A stretch of DNA of 64,000 nt. Source: Leptospira dzoumogneensis (lineage in GTDB: Bacteria > Spirochaetota > Leptospiria > Leptospirales > Leptospiraceae). The stretch spans positions 310,001-374,000 of the forward strand of contig NZ_RQHS01000005.1 of assembly GCF_004770895.1 (NCBI RefSeq). Reading direction: 5' to 3'. Positions 30,828 through 38,605 of this stretch are shown here, piece by piece; the stretch's first letter is position 1; every line of letters starts with the position of its first letter. The position numbers were made by a program, and so were the translations under genes. The notes under the pieces were generated by a model. It saw only the letters and a list, made by a program, of their open reading frames with translations. It made no database searches and was not told the DNA's origin.

Positions 30828-31646
30828 TTATCTCCAGCCTTCGTTTTTCAATTCACTGTGGTTCAAGTATAATCCGGAGGATCCTACGGAAGGAGCTCTC
30901 GTGTGACCTTGGAACTGAGTATAGGTTACGTTCGAGTTGAACGGCCAAATACCTTCGCTCTGAGTCAACGATGATTGGCAAACGCTAACTCCGCCCGACT
31001 TGTTATAAGCACAGGAAGAATGGAAAGCGACTGCGTAATCGTCCTCGCCCGGAAGAATCAGGGATGCACCAGCCATACCTTTATAACCTGGTACTTGGTA
31101 TACAGTGATACCTGCAGTGTTGTTGTGGTTGTAAGCGCCGCGAGCAGTTCCAACGATCAGGGATTTATCCATTGCGTTACCGCCGAATCCGAATGTAACA
31201 CCATTCAGAGCGGAAGCAAGCTCGGATCCACCGGATGCAGAAGCTAATGCAGTAACTTTAGTTACGTTATAACCTTTGCTAGAAGTGGTTCCACCTAAGT
31301 TAGATAACCAATACTCAATCGCATAACAACCAGCGCTATGACATACGATCTTGCAGGAGTTAGAACCCTTGCAATATGTATTCAAGCCTGTAGTGATATT
31401 GGTCTGAGCTCTTGCCGATCCATAATTTCTTGGGTCAGAAGTTCCGTCGTAACCAACGAAAATTTTGCTTCCGGACACAGAGTTCGGTGCACTTCCCCAA
31501 TAATTATTCACGTCAGTAGTTCCCACTCCGTTGTGGTTGCTGCCAGACTTTCCGTGAATGAAAACCGTATAGGTTTGCGCAGAAAGCGACCCAACAAATA
31601 ACGATGCGAAAACACATCCCAATACCATACTTTTCCAATTTTTCAT
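30828..31646 (-). CDS. Exported alpha/beta-hydrolase-like protein
   Basis: About 272 residues from ATG 31646, chosen because it opens a good signal peptide ending SLSAQ with GGAG/AGAAG upstream; an in-frame start at 31760 would add 38 non-signal residues. HGKSGSNHNG resembles an oxyanion loop and CHSAGCYA a nucleophile elbow (Ser within xHSAG, with the first Gly replaced by Cys). A late Asp (GEDDYAV) and His (LNHSE) could complete a triad. Six or more cysteines suggest disulfides. Substrate unknown. Confidence 0.65.
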   Translation of the reverse strand: MKNWKSMVLGCVFASLFVGSLSAQTYTVFIHGKSGSNHNGVGTTDVNNYWGSAPNSVSGSKIFVGYDGTSDPRNYGSARAQTNITTGLNTYCKGSNSCKIVCHSAGCYAIEYWLSNLGGTTSSKGYNVTKVTALASASGGSELASALNGVTFGFGGNAMDKSLIVGTARGAYNHNNTAGITVYQVPGYKGMAGASLILPGEDDYAVAFHSSCAYNKSGGVSVCQSSLTQSEGIWPFNSNVTYTQFQGHTRAPSVGSSGLYLNHSELKNEGWR

Positions 31647-32065
31647 CTTCTCTATTCTCCGATCTTTTGGGAAAACCAAAACCATAGCTTTTGATTTTCC
31701 CGGTCTACAAGTATGGGGTAAGTGGTCTCTTACGTCAAGTGATTGGACTTTTTTTAACATAACGGGTAGAATGTAAAAATGAATACAAATAGATAACTGT
31801 ATTATTAAATTATAATATATAACGTACGCTACAATACCGTGCAGTGTTAGTTACAATTTATTTCCAAACAATTGTTACGATGATTTGTAAGTAAGAAATA
31901 AGAAGATTGGCAAACCAAACAATAAGACCGAAAAGAATCTGTTCTAATAAAATTAGTCCAAAAGGATTATCGAATTTCTCCTTTAAAGATCCTTAAAATA
32001 AAGGTTGAGAAAGGCCTCGCATTTCGTATATAGGTGAGCCTGTACTGGGCATTGAAAAATTAGAG
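31647..32065. other. AT-rich divergent intergenic region
   Basis: About 419 bp, markedly AT-rich from 31770 to 31990, with no credible gene. It separates two divergently transcribed genes and so must contain both promoters. No conserved RNA structure is recognised. Confidence 0.4.
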
Positions 32066-33274
32066 ATGAGTCAAAAAAAAATTTTTATCTACCTCGGCCT
32101 TGCGATTGCAGCCGCCTTGGTTTTCTATCTATTAAGGGATGAGGCTGAAGAGAACGGTTGGTTTCTATCAGAAGAAGAGAAAAAAGCGAAAGCGGAATGG
32201 ATGGCGAAAGGGAGTCCTCCTGGTGGTGGTTCTGCATCGGACAATCCGGACTTTTTAGGAAGTTTGGATGAGTCCATTCCTCCTGAAAAAGTTTTAAAAG
32301 ATTATTTAGAATGGTCCGAATATCCGCCTAACTCAAGACCTTTGACCAAATACAACGAAGACCTAACAAATCCATATTTTATCCAACTTTCTCCAATTGC
32401 GATGGTGGATAAGCCCGAGGATAAAAAACCAAACGGATATTCCTGCAAATTACAACCTTTACAATGGGCAGCGATAGGTGTGAAAGATCCTCTTCATATC
32501 ACCTTAGAATGTTTTAATACGAGCAATTTCGAGAAAGTTCCATTAAATATTCGTAATGTAAAACTATGGAAAGAGTTCGATGGCAACAAATTCGTAGCCC
32601 TTCCTCCCGACGGAAATGACAAGGGAATAGACGGGGATGCTCACGCTAAGGACAATGTTTTTACATTCGAATGGAGACCCACTTACAAGGACTGGGGAGA
32701 CATGTTCATGGAAGTGGAGTTCGAATACGCAAAGGAGAAGAAGCAGGGTAAAGTTCTGTCCTCCTTCTTCTCTTCTCCCTACCAACCCGCAGAATGGAGC
32801 GGATACTTCTTGGATGTTCCGAGAGACGGTTCTTTGAGTGTAAAGACCGGAGTGAATGTATTCAAAGCAGGTACCTATCATTTAGAAGCCAACCTTGTAA
32901 ATTCTGGAAACGGGGACCCGATCGCTTGGGCAAGCTTTGACGGCAAATTGAATGCAGGAAGGCAAGAGGTGGAGTTTCTATTTTTCGGTAAATTGATCCG
33001 AGAAAGTGGATACGAGGGGCCTTATGCTTTGACCCAATTAAGAGGTCATAGGGTAAATCTTGCAGTGGATCCGGATTGGTTCGGGCAAGGGGAAGAAGGA
33101 ATGAGAAGGATCCTGGCAGCAAAAACCACAGAGCCTGATAAAGAATTAGTCGGTCCTTATAATAGGGACAACTATACTACTAAGGAATATAATCTGAATA
33201 CTTTCTCTTTAAAAGCTTATGAGTCTCCGGAGAAGGACCAGAAGGTAAAACAGTTACAGGACCTGGCGCGTTAA
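32066..33274 (+). CDS. Membrane-anchored hypothetical protein
   Basis: 402 residues. One N-terminal membrane helix (~6-23, IYLGLAIAAALVFYLL), a charged linker with a Gly-rich patch (SPPGGGS), and a large beta-rich periplasmic part with Ig/jelly-roll-like strands (DVPRDGSLSVKTGVNVFKAGTYHLEANLVNSG). Not recognised. It is the last core-like gene before the accessory island. Confidence 0.6.
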   Translation: MSQKKIFIYLGLAIAAALVFYLLRDEAEENGWFLSEEEKKAKAEWMAKGSPPGGGSASDNPDFLGSLDESIPPEKVLKDYLEWSEYPPNSRPLTKYNEDLTNPYFIQLSPIAMVDKPEDKKPNGYSCKLQPLQWAAIGVKDPLHITLECFNTSNFEKVPLNIRNVKLWKEFDGNKFVALPPDGNDKGIDGDAHAKDNVFTFEWRPTYKDWGDMFMEVEFEYAKEKKQGKVLSSFFSSPYQPAEWSGYFLDVPRDGSLSVKTGVNVFKAGTYHLEANLVNSGNGDPIAWASFDGKLNAGRQEVEFLFFGKLIRESGYEGPYALTQLRGHRVNLAVDPDWFGQGEEGMRRILAAKTTEPDKELVGPYNRDNYTTKEYNLNTFSLKAYESPEKDQKVKQLQDLAR

Positions 33275-33328
33275 TGTATAAATCCGTTTTGCAGTTTTTC
33301 GTAGGAAGCCGAGAATAATCTCATTGAA

Positions 33329-33346
33329 AAATCGAAAGCTCGATTT
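33329..33346. promoter_or_regulatory. Inverted repeat before the ArsR gene (candidate autoregulatory operator)
   Basis: AAATCGA-AAGC-TCGATTT, perfect 7-bp arms, 12 nt upstream of the ATG. ArsR proteins commonly repress their own operon from such a site. Confidence 0.45.
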
Positions 33347-33357
33347 CCATTTGTGGT

Positions 33358-33687
33358 ATGGGTGTTACTAAGACAGAGTTATTCAACAAAAAACAGAATC
33401 GTATTGCATCTTATGCAAAAGCTCTCGGTCACCCTGCCAGAATTGCAATTTTGGAAGCGATTATCAAAAGAAAAGCCTGTATTTGTGGAGATTTAGTGGA
33501 AGAGCTCAATTTAGCCCAAGCAACAGTATCTCAACATCTAAAGGCTTTGAAAGAAGTTGATATTATCAAAGGGACAATCGACGGTCCTGCGGTATGTTAT
33601 TGCATTAACGAAAAATCTTGGGGAGAGATTCGAGATTATTTCGGGCATTTTTTTGCCCAAAACCTAGATAGCAAAAATTGTTGTTAA
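33358..33687 (+). CDS. arsR: ArsR-family metalloregulator
   Basis: 109 residues with a winged helix (LGHPARIAILEAIIKR ... NLAQATVSQHLKALKEVDIIKG). CICGDLVEEL places two Cys at the start of the recognition-helix region, as in As(III)-sensing ArsR, and the C-terminus ends NCC, adding further thiols. It should be released from DNA by arsenite or antimonite. No ArsB/Acr3 or ArsC gene is next to it. Confidence 0.85.
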   Translation: MGVTKTELFNKKQNRIASYAKALGHPARIAILEAIIKRKACICGDLVEELNLAQATVSQHLKALKEVDIIKGTIDGPAVCYCINEKSWGEIRDYFGHFFAQNLDSKNCC

Positions 33688-33694
33688 AATTCAA

Positions 33695-33724
33695 TTGACA
33701 TTAATCGTAATATTGCAATATAGT
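33695..33724 (+). promoter_or_regulatory. Promoter with embedded palindrome before the DUF6428 gene
   Basis: TTGACA (33695-33700), 18-bp spacer, TATAGT (33719-33724). The 12-bp perfect palindrome ATATTGCAATAT (33710-33721) overlaps the spacer and -10, as expected for an ArsR operator. Confidence 0.6.
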
Positions 33725-33756
33725 AATTATAATAAAACTCCCTATTACGGTTAATT

Positions 33757-34221
33757 ATGAAACTATCGGAAATCAAAAATATTTTACCGAATCTGACTAA
33801 TATCGAATTTCAATTGGAAAACGGCGCATTTGTGCCGGAACATTTCCATGTTACGGAGATCGGCTTTATCACAAAACATTTCATTGATTGTGGTGGAACT
33901 ATCCGAGACGAGAAAGTTGTCAATTTTCAGCTATGGAATGCAAATGATCACGATCATAGATTAAAACCTAAAAAACTCTTAAGTATCGTCAAATTATCCG
34001 AAGAAAAATTGGGAATCGAGGACGCAAAGATCGAAGTCGAGTATCAAGTAGATACGATCGGAAAATACGATTTAGATTTCAACGGAACACACTTCATTTT
34101 AAAGAACAAACAGGCCGCATGTTTAGCAAGTGACTCCTGCGGTAGTTCTTCTACAAAACCTAAGATACAAATCTCCGGTACAAGTAGTTCATGCTGTGCT
34201 CCTAAATCTGGATGTTGCTAA
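33757..34221 (+). CDS. DUF6428 protein with Cys-rich tail
   Basis: 154 residues. The N-terminal ~100 residues fit DUF6428 (VPEHFHVTEIGFITKHFIDCGGTIRDEKVVNFQLW), a small family often next to arsenic-resistance genes. The C-terminal 35 residues contain seven cysteines (CLASDSC ... SSSCCAPKSGCC), suggesting metalloid binding. Own promoter with an ArsR-like palindrome. A role in arsenite binding or delivery is inference. Confidence 0.7.
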   Translation: MKLSEIKNILPNLTNIEFQLENGAFVPEHFHVTEIGFITKHFIDCGGTIRDEKVVNFQLWNANDHDHRLKPKKLLSIVKLSEEKLGIEDAKIEVEYQVDTIGKYDLDFNGTHFILKNKQAACLASDSCGSSSTKPKIQISGTSSSCCAPKSGCC

Positions 34222-34392
34222 AAGTTGATCGGCAGATGAAGCAAACGATGAGTTTGCTAAAGTGTTTTGATTCCACGCTATACAAGAAGGGCTTCGACTT
34301 AACTATAAAAAACATACCTGAAAGAGCCCGTTTTGGCGGTAGGGCGCAAATTTTCTCACTGATTTAGTTTTTCCTTAAAAAGTATAAAAAGC

Positions 34393-34427
34393 TTGACTTT
34401 ATTTCTTTATATAACTATATGATTATA
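34393..34427 (+). promoter_or_regulatory. Promoter/operator of the first ArsR-SRPBCC pair
   Basis: TTGACT (34393-34398), 17-bp spacer, TATATG (34416-34421). An imperfect 18-bp palindrome TATAACTATATGATTATA (34410-34427) covers the -10 region, typical of ArsR autoregulation. Confidence 0.5.
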
Positions 34428-34440
34428 TAATTAAGTAACT

Positions 34441-34779
34441 ATGCAAAATCTCGACTCTACCTTTGCCGCACTCGCTGACCCGACTCGCCGCGCGATACTC
34501 ATGCGTCTGGCTAAGAGCGATTCAACGGTCATGGAGCTTGCTAAACCCTTCAAAATGAGCCAGCCGGCTATTTCTCGGCATCTCAAAGTTTTGGAGGAAG
34601 CAGGTCTTATCTCGACCACGATCCGCGCACAGGAACGGCCGCGCAGACTTGAAACTGCACCGCTTAAAAAGGCCACGGACTGGATTGAGAAGTATCGCAA
34701 GATATGGGAAGAGCGCTACCAAGTGCTCGATGGGCTACTCGAAGAATTGAAGACGATGCAGACAATAGGAGACGAATAG
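34441..34779 (+). CDS. ArsR-family regulator (SRPBCC-linked), copy 1
   Basis: 112 residues, winged helix FAALADPTRRAILMRL ... FKMSQPAISRHLKVLEEAGLIST. No metal-binding Cys motif. It belongs to the ArsR subgroup that is coupled to an AHSA1/SRPBCC gene, here 2 nt downstream. More GC-rich than the cassette genes further on. Likely autorepressor. Confidence 0.85.
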   Translation: MQNLDSTFAALADPTRRAILMRLAKSDSTVMELAKPFKMSQPAISRHLKVLEEAGLISTTIRAQERPRRLETAPLKKATDWIEKYRKIWEERYQVLDGLLEELKTMQTIGDE

Positions 34780-34781
34780 AA

Positions 34782-35297
34782 ATGAGAGCAGATCAAAAAG
34801 AATTGAAGGTAGAACTTCGAGGCGATAGAGAACTTGTCGCAACACGTTACTTCGCCGCACCACGCAAATTGGTATTCGATTGTTTTACTAAACCCGAGTT
34901 AATGCGTCGTTGGCTAACTGGTCCGGAAGGCTGGACTCTTGAAACCATTAAGAACGATCTTAAGGTCGGCGGTAAATATCTGTATGTTTATGCGGACCCG
35001 AAAGGAGCCAAAATGGGTCTTTATGGAACATTTACAGATGTAATCATATCCGAGAAAGTTGCGAATACTGAAAATTTTGCAACTGACTTGTCAACGTTCG
35101 ATCCGGATGCTCCGGAAAATCCGGATGCTACTACCGAGTCTCGTACCTTCACAACTGAAGGAGAACTAACTCTTATGACTCATGTATACAGATTTGCTTC
35201 TTCAGAAGCTCGTGAGTTGGAAAGAGGCGCAATGGATGGATGGGTGGCATTATGCGAAGCACTCGATAAGTTATTATTGGAGCTTGCAGCAGTTTAG
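34782..35297 (+). CDS. SRPBCC (AHSA1/START-like) protein, copy 1
   Basis: 171 residues with the AHSA1 pattern: ATRYFAAPRKLVFDCFTKPELMRRWLTGPEGW near the N-terminus and a C-terminal helix GAMDGWVALCEALDKLL. This fold binds hydrophobic ligands in a deep cavity. ATG 34782 was chosen because a GGAG site precedes it and the upstream ORF ends just before. Pairs with the ArsR gene as a two-gene unit. Confidence 0.8.
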   Translation: MRADQKELKVELRGDRELVATRYFAAPRKLVFDCFTKPELMRRWLTGPEGWTLETIKNDLKVGGKYLYVYADPKGAKMGLYGTFTDVIISEKVANTENFATDLSTFDPDAPENPDATTESRTFTTEGELTLMTHVYRFASSEARELERGAMDGWVALCEALDKLLLELAAV

Positions 35298-35347
35298 ATC
35301 TAAGGTATATCATGTACGGCCCATTTACGGGGCCTGGTTGCATTTGT

Positions 35348-35371
35348 GCATGGGCGCATGTTCGCCCATGC
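35348..35371. repeat. Single copy of a short hairpin repeat family
   Basis: GCATGGGCG-CATGTT-CGCCCATGC: perfect 9-bp stem (10 bp with the outer T-A pair) and a 6-nt loop ending GTT. The same design recurs at 37.64-37.75 and 43.74-43.92 kb. Confidence 0.75.
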
Positions 35372-35437
35372 AGCGAAACTCGCCAGCTGAGGACCCGACT
35401 AATTATGGCCTTCTACCATTCCAAACAAAATGATTCG

Positions 35438-35794
35438 CTAAACTGATCCTCTTAATATTTTTTCCATGGCCTTTCCTTTGGCCAGTTCATCGATCAACTT
35501 ATCTAGATAACGGATCTTCTGCATAAGTTTATTTTCTACATTTTCCACGCGAACACCGCAGACAACACCTTTGATCAGAGAAACATTATCATTGAGATGA
35601 GGAGCCTGATCGAAAAATTCTTCGAAATTCACTTCATTCTTAAGTTGTTTTTGAAAACTTTTAGGATCGTATCCAGTGAGCCAAAAAATGATTTTATCTA
35701 CTTCTGCCTTTGTTCGTCCTTTTCGTTCCGCCTTTTGAACATACATAGGATAAACACTTGAGAAGGATGTGGTAAAGATTCTATGATTTTCCAT
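35438..35794 (-). CDS. DUF2200 family protein
   Basis: 118 residues, small and basic; [36 protein letters not shown] is the family's characteristic N-terminus. Function unknown. Second in a minus-strand pair with the VOC gene (51 nt gap). Confidence 0.8.
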   Translation of the reverse strand: MENHRIFTTSFSSVYPMYVQKAERKGRTKAEVDKIIFWLTGYDPKSFQKQLKNEVNFEEFFDQAPHLNDNVSLIKGVVCGVRVENVENKLMQKIRYLDKLIDELAKGKAMEKILRGSV

Positions 35795-35845
35795 TTGATT
35801 TCAGTGCCTTATCGATTAAGCAAATTTCGTTTAACAATAAAAGAT

Positions 35846-36286
35846 CTATTTCAATTCCTCTGCCAGTGCGATAATGAATCCTTCGGGGGTTCTCAAATAA
35901 CATAGAAGGTAACTATCTTCATACTGTTCTAACTTACCGACTAGTTTCACTCCATGTTTTTCGAGTCGAGTCACTGTATCCTTGATATCATCTACTGCAA
36001 ACATTACTCGAAGATAACCTAAAGTGTTGGAAGGAGCATTTTTCGGTTCTCTGCTTATTACCTTTGGTCTGATAAACTTAGACAATTCCAATCGACTGTG
36101 TCCATCCGGTGTTTTCATCATTGCCATATCGACTTGCATTCCTTCAAGTCCTACAACATGGTCCGCCCAGGATCCTTCTACTCTCATTTGGCCTTCTAAC
36201 TCTAAGCCTATCTCTTTGAATATTGCGATCGTAGCCGGAAGGTCTTCCACAACAATACCGACATTATCCATTCGTTTCACTGCCAT
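35846..36286 (-). CDS. VOC-superfamily (glyoxalase-like) protein
   Basis: 146 residues with two beta-alpha-beta-beta-beta modules (RMDNVGIVVEDLPATIAIFKEIGLE; TLGYLRVMFAVDDIKDTVTRLEKHGV). Metal-binding VOC enzymes include glyoxalase I, dioxygenases and fosfomycin/bleomycin resistance proteins; the substrate is unknown. Divergent from the second ArsR-SRPBCC operon. Confidence 0.8.
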   Translation of the reverse strand: MAVKRMDNVGIVVEDLPATIAIFKEIGLELEGQMRVEGSWADHVVGLEGMQVDMAMMKTPDGHSRLELSKFIRPKVISREPKNAPSNTLGYLRVMFAVDDIKDTVTRLEKHGVKLVGKLEQYEDSYLLCYLRTPEGFIIALAEELK

Positions 36287-36385
36287 TTTCTCGGATCCTC
36301 CATTTGGCTAGTATAGGCCCCATATTTACTTGGGTGGTCGATCCATTTATTTATTTACTCTCCGGTAATTTTTTCAATATTCTAA

Positions 36386-36415
36386 TTGACATGCAGGCAA
36401 ATGCCTGCATATTAT
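36386..36415 (+). promoter_or_regulatory. Promoter with ArsR-type operator, second ArsR-SRPBCC operon
   Basis: TTGACA (36386-36391), 18-bp spacer, TATTAT (36410-36415). The inverted repeat ATGCAGGC-AAAT-GCCTGCAT (36391-36410) fills the spacer exactly, so a bound dimer would block RNA polymerase. Confidence 0.7.
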
Positions 36416-36434
36416 TTTCTTACAAACGCAACGA

Positions 36435-36758
36435 ATGGACGCTGATAATGTTTTTAAGGCGCTGGGAGACCCTACACGCAGAAAACTTCTCGATCTTTTA
36501 TATGAGAAGAACGGCCAAACATTGGGCCAACTTTGCGAGCATTTGGATATGGCCCGCCAATCGACTACGCAACATATCGGGATCCTTGAGGCGGCCAATC
36601 TGATAAGCACGGTTTGGCGCGGCCGGGAGAAGTTACATTTCATTAATCCTGTGCCGTTGCATGAGGTCTATGAACGCTGGGTTCGAAAATTCGAACACCA
36701 GAGACTTAGCCTGCTGCATGACCTGAAGAAGGAACTTGAAGGAGAGAATAATGAGTAA
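36435..36758 (+). CDS. ArsR-family regulator (SRPBCC-linked), copy 2
   Basis: 107 residues; winged helix VFKALGDPTRRKLLDLLYEK ... LDMARQSTTQHIGILEAANLIST, C-terminal WVRKFEHQRLSLLHDLKKEL helix. First gene of a translationally coupled three-gene operon (8-nt overlap with the SRPBCC gene). Its promoter holds a perfect operator-like inverted repeat. Confidence 0.85.
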   Translation: MDADNVFKALGDPTRRKLLDLLYEKNGQTLGQLCEHLDMARQSTTQHIGILEAANLISTVWRGREKLHFINPVPLHEVYERWVRKFEHQRLSLLHDLKKELEGENNE

Positions 36759-37230
36759 AGAAAAGACTAGCTTTGTTTATGTGACCTATATCCGCTCGAC
36801 ACCGGAAAAAGTTTTCGAAGCAATCATGAAACCTGAGATCACTCGACTCTATTGGGGGCATGAGAATATCTCCGACTGGACGCCGGGAGCTTCCTGGGAG
36901 CATGTACGTGCAAACGATCGTACAGTGAATATTGTAGGTAAGGTTGTGGAAGTTGTCCCGCCGACTCGTTTAGTTATCTCTTGGGCGAGCCCTGCAAATG
37001 CTGCCGATCCGGATAGTTATAGTCGAGTAACTTTCAGTATAGAAGAATATAATGATATGGTAAAGTTGACTGTCACTCATGATGAACTTGAAGCAGGAAG
37101 TGGAATGGCTAAAGGGATACAGCAAGGTTGGCCGATCGTTCTTTCCAGTCTGAAATCTTTATTGGAAACAGGCAAGGGTATAGATGTATTTGCTAAGCCT
37201 AAATCGGTTTCGAGCGGAAGTCTCTCATGA
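36751..37230 (+). CDS. SRPBCC (AHSA1-like) protein, copy 2
   Basis: 159 residues from ATG 36751 with GGAGAG upstream. FVYVTYIRSTPEKVFEAIMKPEITRLYWGHENISDW is the typical AHSA1 start; the C-terminal helix is GIQQGWPIVLSSLKSLLETG. Distinct in sequence from copy 1, so the two pairs are separate acquisitions rather than a recent duplication. Its stop overlaps the GFA start (ATGA). Confidence 0.82.
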   Translation: MSKEKTSFVYVTYIRSTPEKVFEAIMKPEITRLYWGHENISDWTPGASWEHVRANDRTVNIVGKVVEVVPPTRLVISWASPANAADPDSYSRVTFSIEEYNDMVKLTVTHDELEAGSGMAKGIQQGWPIVLSSLKSLLETGKGIDVFAKPKSVSSGSLS

Positions 37231-37643
37231 CCAAACCTTATACCGGCGGATGCGCTTGCGGAGCGATCCGCTATTCCACCAAACATGAACCAGTCTTTCA
37301 AAACCATTGTCAGTGTCGTGACTGCCAACTTAGAAGCGGCACTGGGCATGGATCCTATCTAACTTTTCCTGCTAGAGCAGAGATGGAAATTACAGGGGAG
37401 GCAACTCATTGGGAAGTCGCAGGTGACAGCGGTAATATGAAGATCCATTCCTTCTGCCCAACATGCGGGACTCCTGTTTATCTTCGCTTTGCTGCAATGC
37501 CGGATATGATCGCAGTTCATGCAGGAAGTTTAGATGAGCCTGGCCGATTTGCTCCCCATGTGCTTACTTATAAAGTTTGTGGGTTGGCCTGGGACAAGAT
37601 TGATCTTGGGTTGAAGGCGTTTGAGAAGATGCCGACTGGTTGA
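37227..37643 (+). CDS. GFA-family (glutathione-dependent formaldehyde-activating-like) protein
   Basis: 138 residues with zinc-binding cysteines in the family pattern: GGCACGAIRY, HCQCRDCQLRSG and FCPTCGTPVY. Coupled by a 4-nt overlap to the SRPBCC gene. GFA members bind glutathione or act in sulfur/aldehyde chemistry; most are uncharacterised. Confidence 0.85.
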   Translation: MTKPYTGGCACGAIRYSTKHEPVFQNHCQCRDCQLRSGTGHGSYLTFPARAEMEITGEATHWEVAGDSGNMKIHSFCPTCGTPVYLRFAAMPDMIAVHAGSLDEPGRFAPHVLTYKVCGLAWDKIDLGLKAFEKMPTG

Positions 37644-37746
37644 GGCGGATGGGTGAATGTTCGCCTATCCCGACTTGGGGCGGTGCATAGGCGTTGATTC
37701 GTATATGCATTTGAAACGCAGTGAATAGGCGCACGTTCGCCCATGT
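37640..37746. repeat. Tandem hairpin repeats, three units, 38-bp period
   Basis: Three hairpins: GGATGGGTG-AATGTT-CGCCTATCC, GCATAGGCG-TTGATT-CGTATATGC and AATAGGCG-CACGTT-CGCCCATG, allowing G-U pairs. The TTCG of the right arms starts at 37660, 37698 and 37736. Same orientation and design as the units at 35.35 and 43.74-43.92 kb. They abut the first cassette core site. Confidence 0.75.
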
Positions 37747-37750
37747 GGTC

Positions 37751-37757
37751 GTTAGGC
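37751..37757 (+). other. Leftmost cassette core site (GTTAGGC)
   Basis: GTTAGGC matches the attC core GTTRRRY exactly, with the same GGTC just upstream and GCGAAAT downstream as in the other sites. No matching left arm is found; hairpin repeats occupy that position instead. Confidence 0.5.
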
Positions 37758-37820
37758 GAAATAGCAAAAAATACTGATCATTAAATTCAAAAATAGAGAC
37801 GGAAACAAAGAATCATCAAA

Positions 37821-38105
37821 ATGGATGAAATAGACTCAGAGTTTTTTAAGAGAGCAGATGAACATATAGGTTTAGCGAATCGACAAATAGAGGCAGGTTT
37901 AGGACGGGGAAAGGTGAGTGCATCTCTTTTATATTCTGCGGCGCGGTTTAATGCTTGGGTTGCTGCGTGTGCCGCGAGTGATGAACAAGATCTTTCGAAT
38001 GATAAGCCAGAGATATTAGAATATTTTGTAGAAGAATACAAAAAAATGTTAACAGAAAATATAGATGACTATATTAATAATTTTAATAAGTATATGAAAT
38101 CCTAA
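37821..38105 (+). CDS. DUF3144 protein (cassette gene)
   Basis: 94 residues: FFKRADEHIGLANRQ ... GKVSASLLYSAARFNAWVAACAASDEQD ... YFVEEYKKMLTENIDDYINNF matches DUF3144, a small all-helical family of unknown function seen in several proteobacterial genomes. First gene of the first cassette, followed 38 nt later by a second small gene before the attC-like site. Confidence 0.8.
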   Translation: MDEIDSEFFKRADEHIGLANRQIEAGLGRGKVSASLLYSAARFNAWVAACAASDEQDLSNDKPEILEYFVEEYKKMLTENIDDYINNFNKYMKS

Positions 38106-38143
38106 AATCAGGTTATTAATTCAGTATTTTGAAATAGAAATAG

Positions 38144-38419
38144 ATGTCGAACTATTCCGTATTAAGTTGGCTTCTTATCGCCTTGACTGAATTTGATAAG
38201 AAAGATGATCCAATTGCTCCTCTTTTAAAATTGTTCGATTTATCAGTCGGGGCACTCGAAAACATACCTCATTCTGAAACGAATGAAAAGGGTTATAGGT
38301 TACGTTTCAATTTAGAACATCAGCATTATTTGATGTCTGAGGGATTTGAAACGAAGCTTGATGGTGCTATTGAAGAATCAGTTATATGGGTCAAATCCCT
38401 TATGGAAAGATATCCTTAA
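38144..38419 (+). CDS. Hypothetical protein (cassette gene)
   Basis: 91 residues, acidic, mostly helical (SVLSWLLIALTEFDKKDDPIAPLLKLFDLS). Not recognised. It ends 16 nt before the attC-like site, as expected for a cassette gene. Confidence 0.6.
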   Translation: MSNYSVLSWLLIALTEFDKKDDPIAPLLKLFDLSVGALENIPHSETNEKGYRLRFNLEHQHYLMSEGFETKLDGAIEESVIWVKSLMERYP

Positions 38420-38435
38420 GAGATTTGACCACTAC

Positions 38436-38575
38436 GCATAACTACCGCCTCAGCCGCTGCGCTTCGGGCTGCTTTCGCACCCTCGCTCCGGCCTTGCGGC
38501 ACATTTGCGTCTGTCACTTCGTTTGCAGAGCAAACTCGTGCCATCGCAAACGTCGGCTAGGCTTGGTCGTTATGC
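38436..38575 (+). mobile_element. attC-like recombination site 1
   Basis: Outer arms GCATAAC (38436) and GTTATGC (38569) are exact inverse complements. Inner boxes are GCCTcAGCCG, 4 nt inside the left arm, and CGGCTAGGC, 6 nt inside the right arm: complementary except for one extra C on the left (a G on the bottom strand), the extrahelical base that marks attC. The 140-bp interior folds further (TTTGCG/CGCAAA). Confidence 0.75.
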
Positions 38576-38605
38576 GTAATGTCTGGAAATTAATAGGAAA
38601 AGAAA

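Noticed and set aside
30828..31760. Longer start (31760) for the exported hydrolase
   Set aside because: It would bury the clear signal peptide that begins at 31646.
37640..37757. Complete attC site left of the first cassette
   Set aside because: Only the right core GTTAGGC is convincing; no left arm or inner-box pairing could be found among the hairpin repeats.
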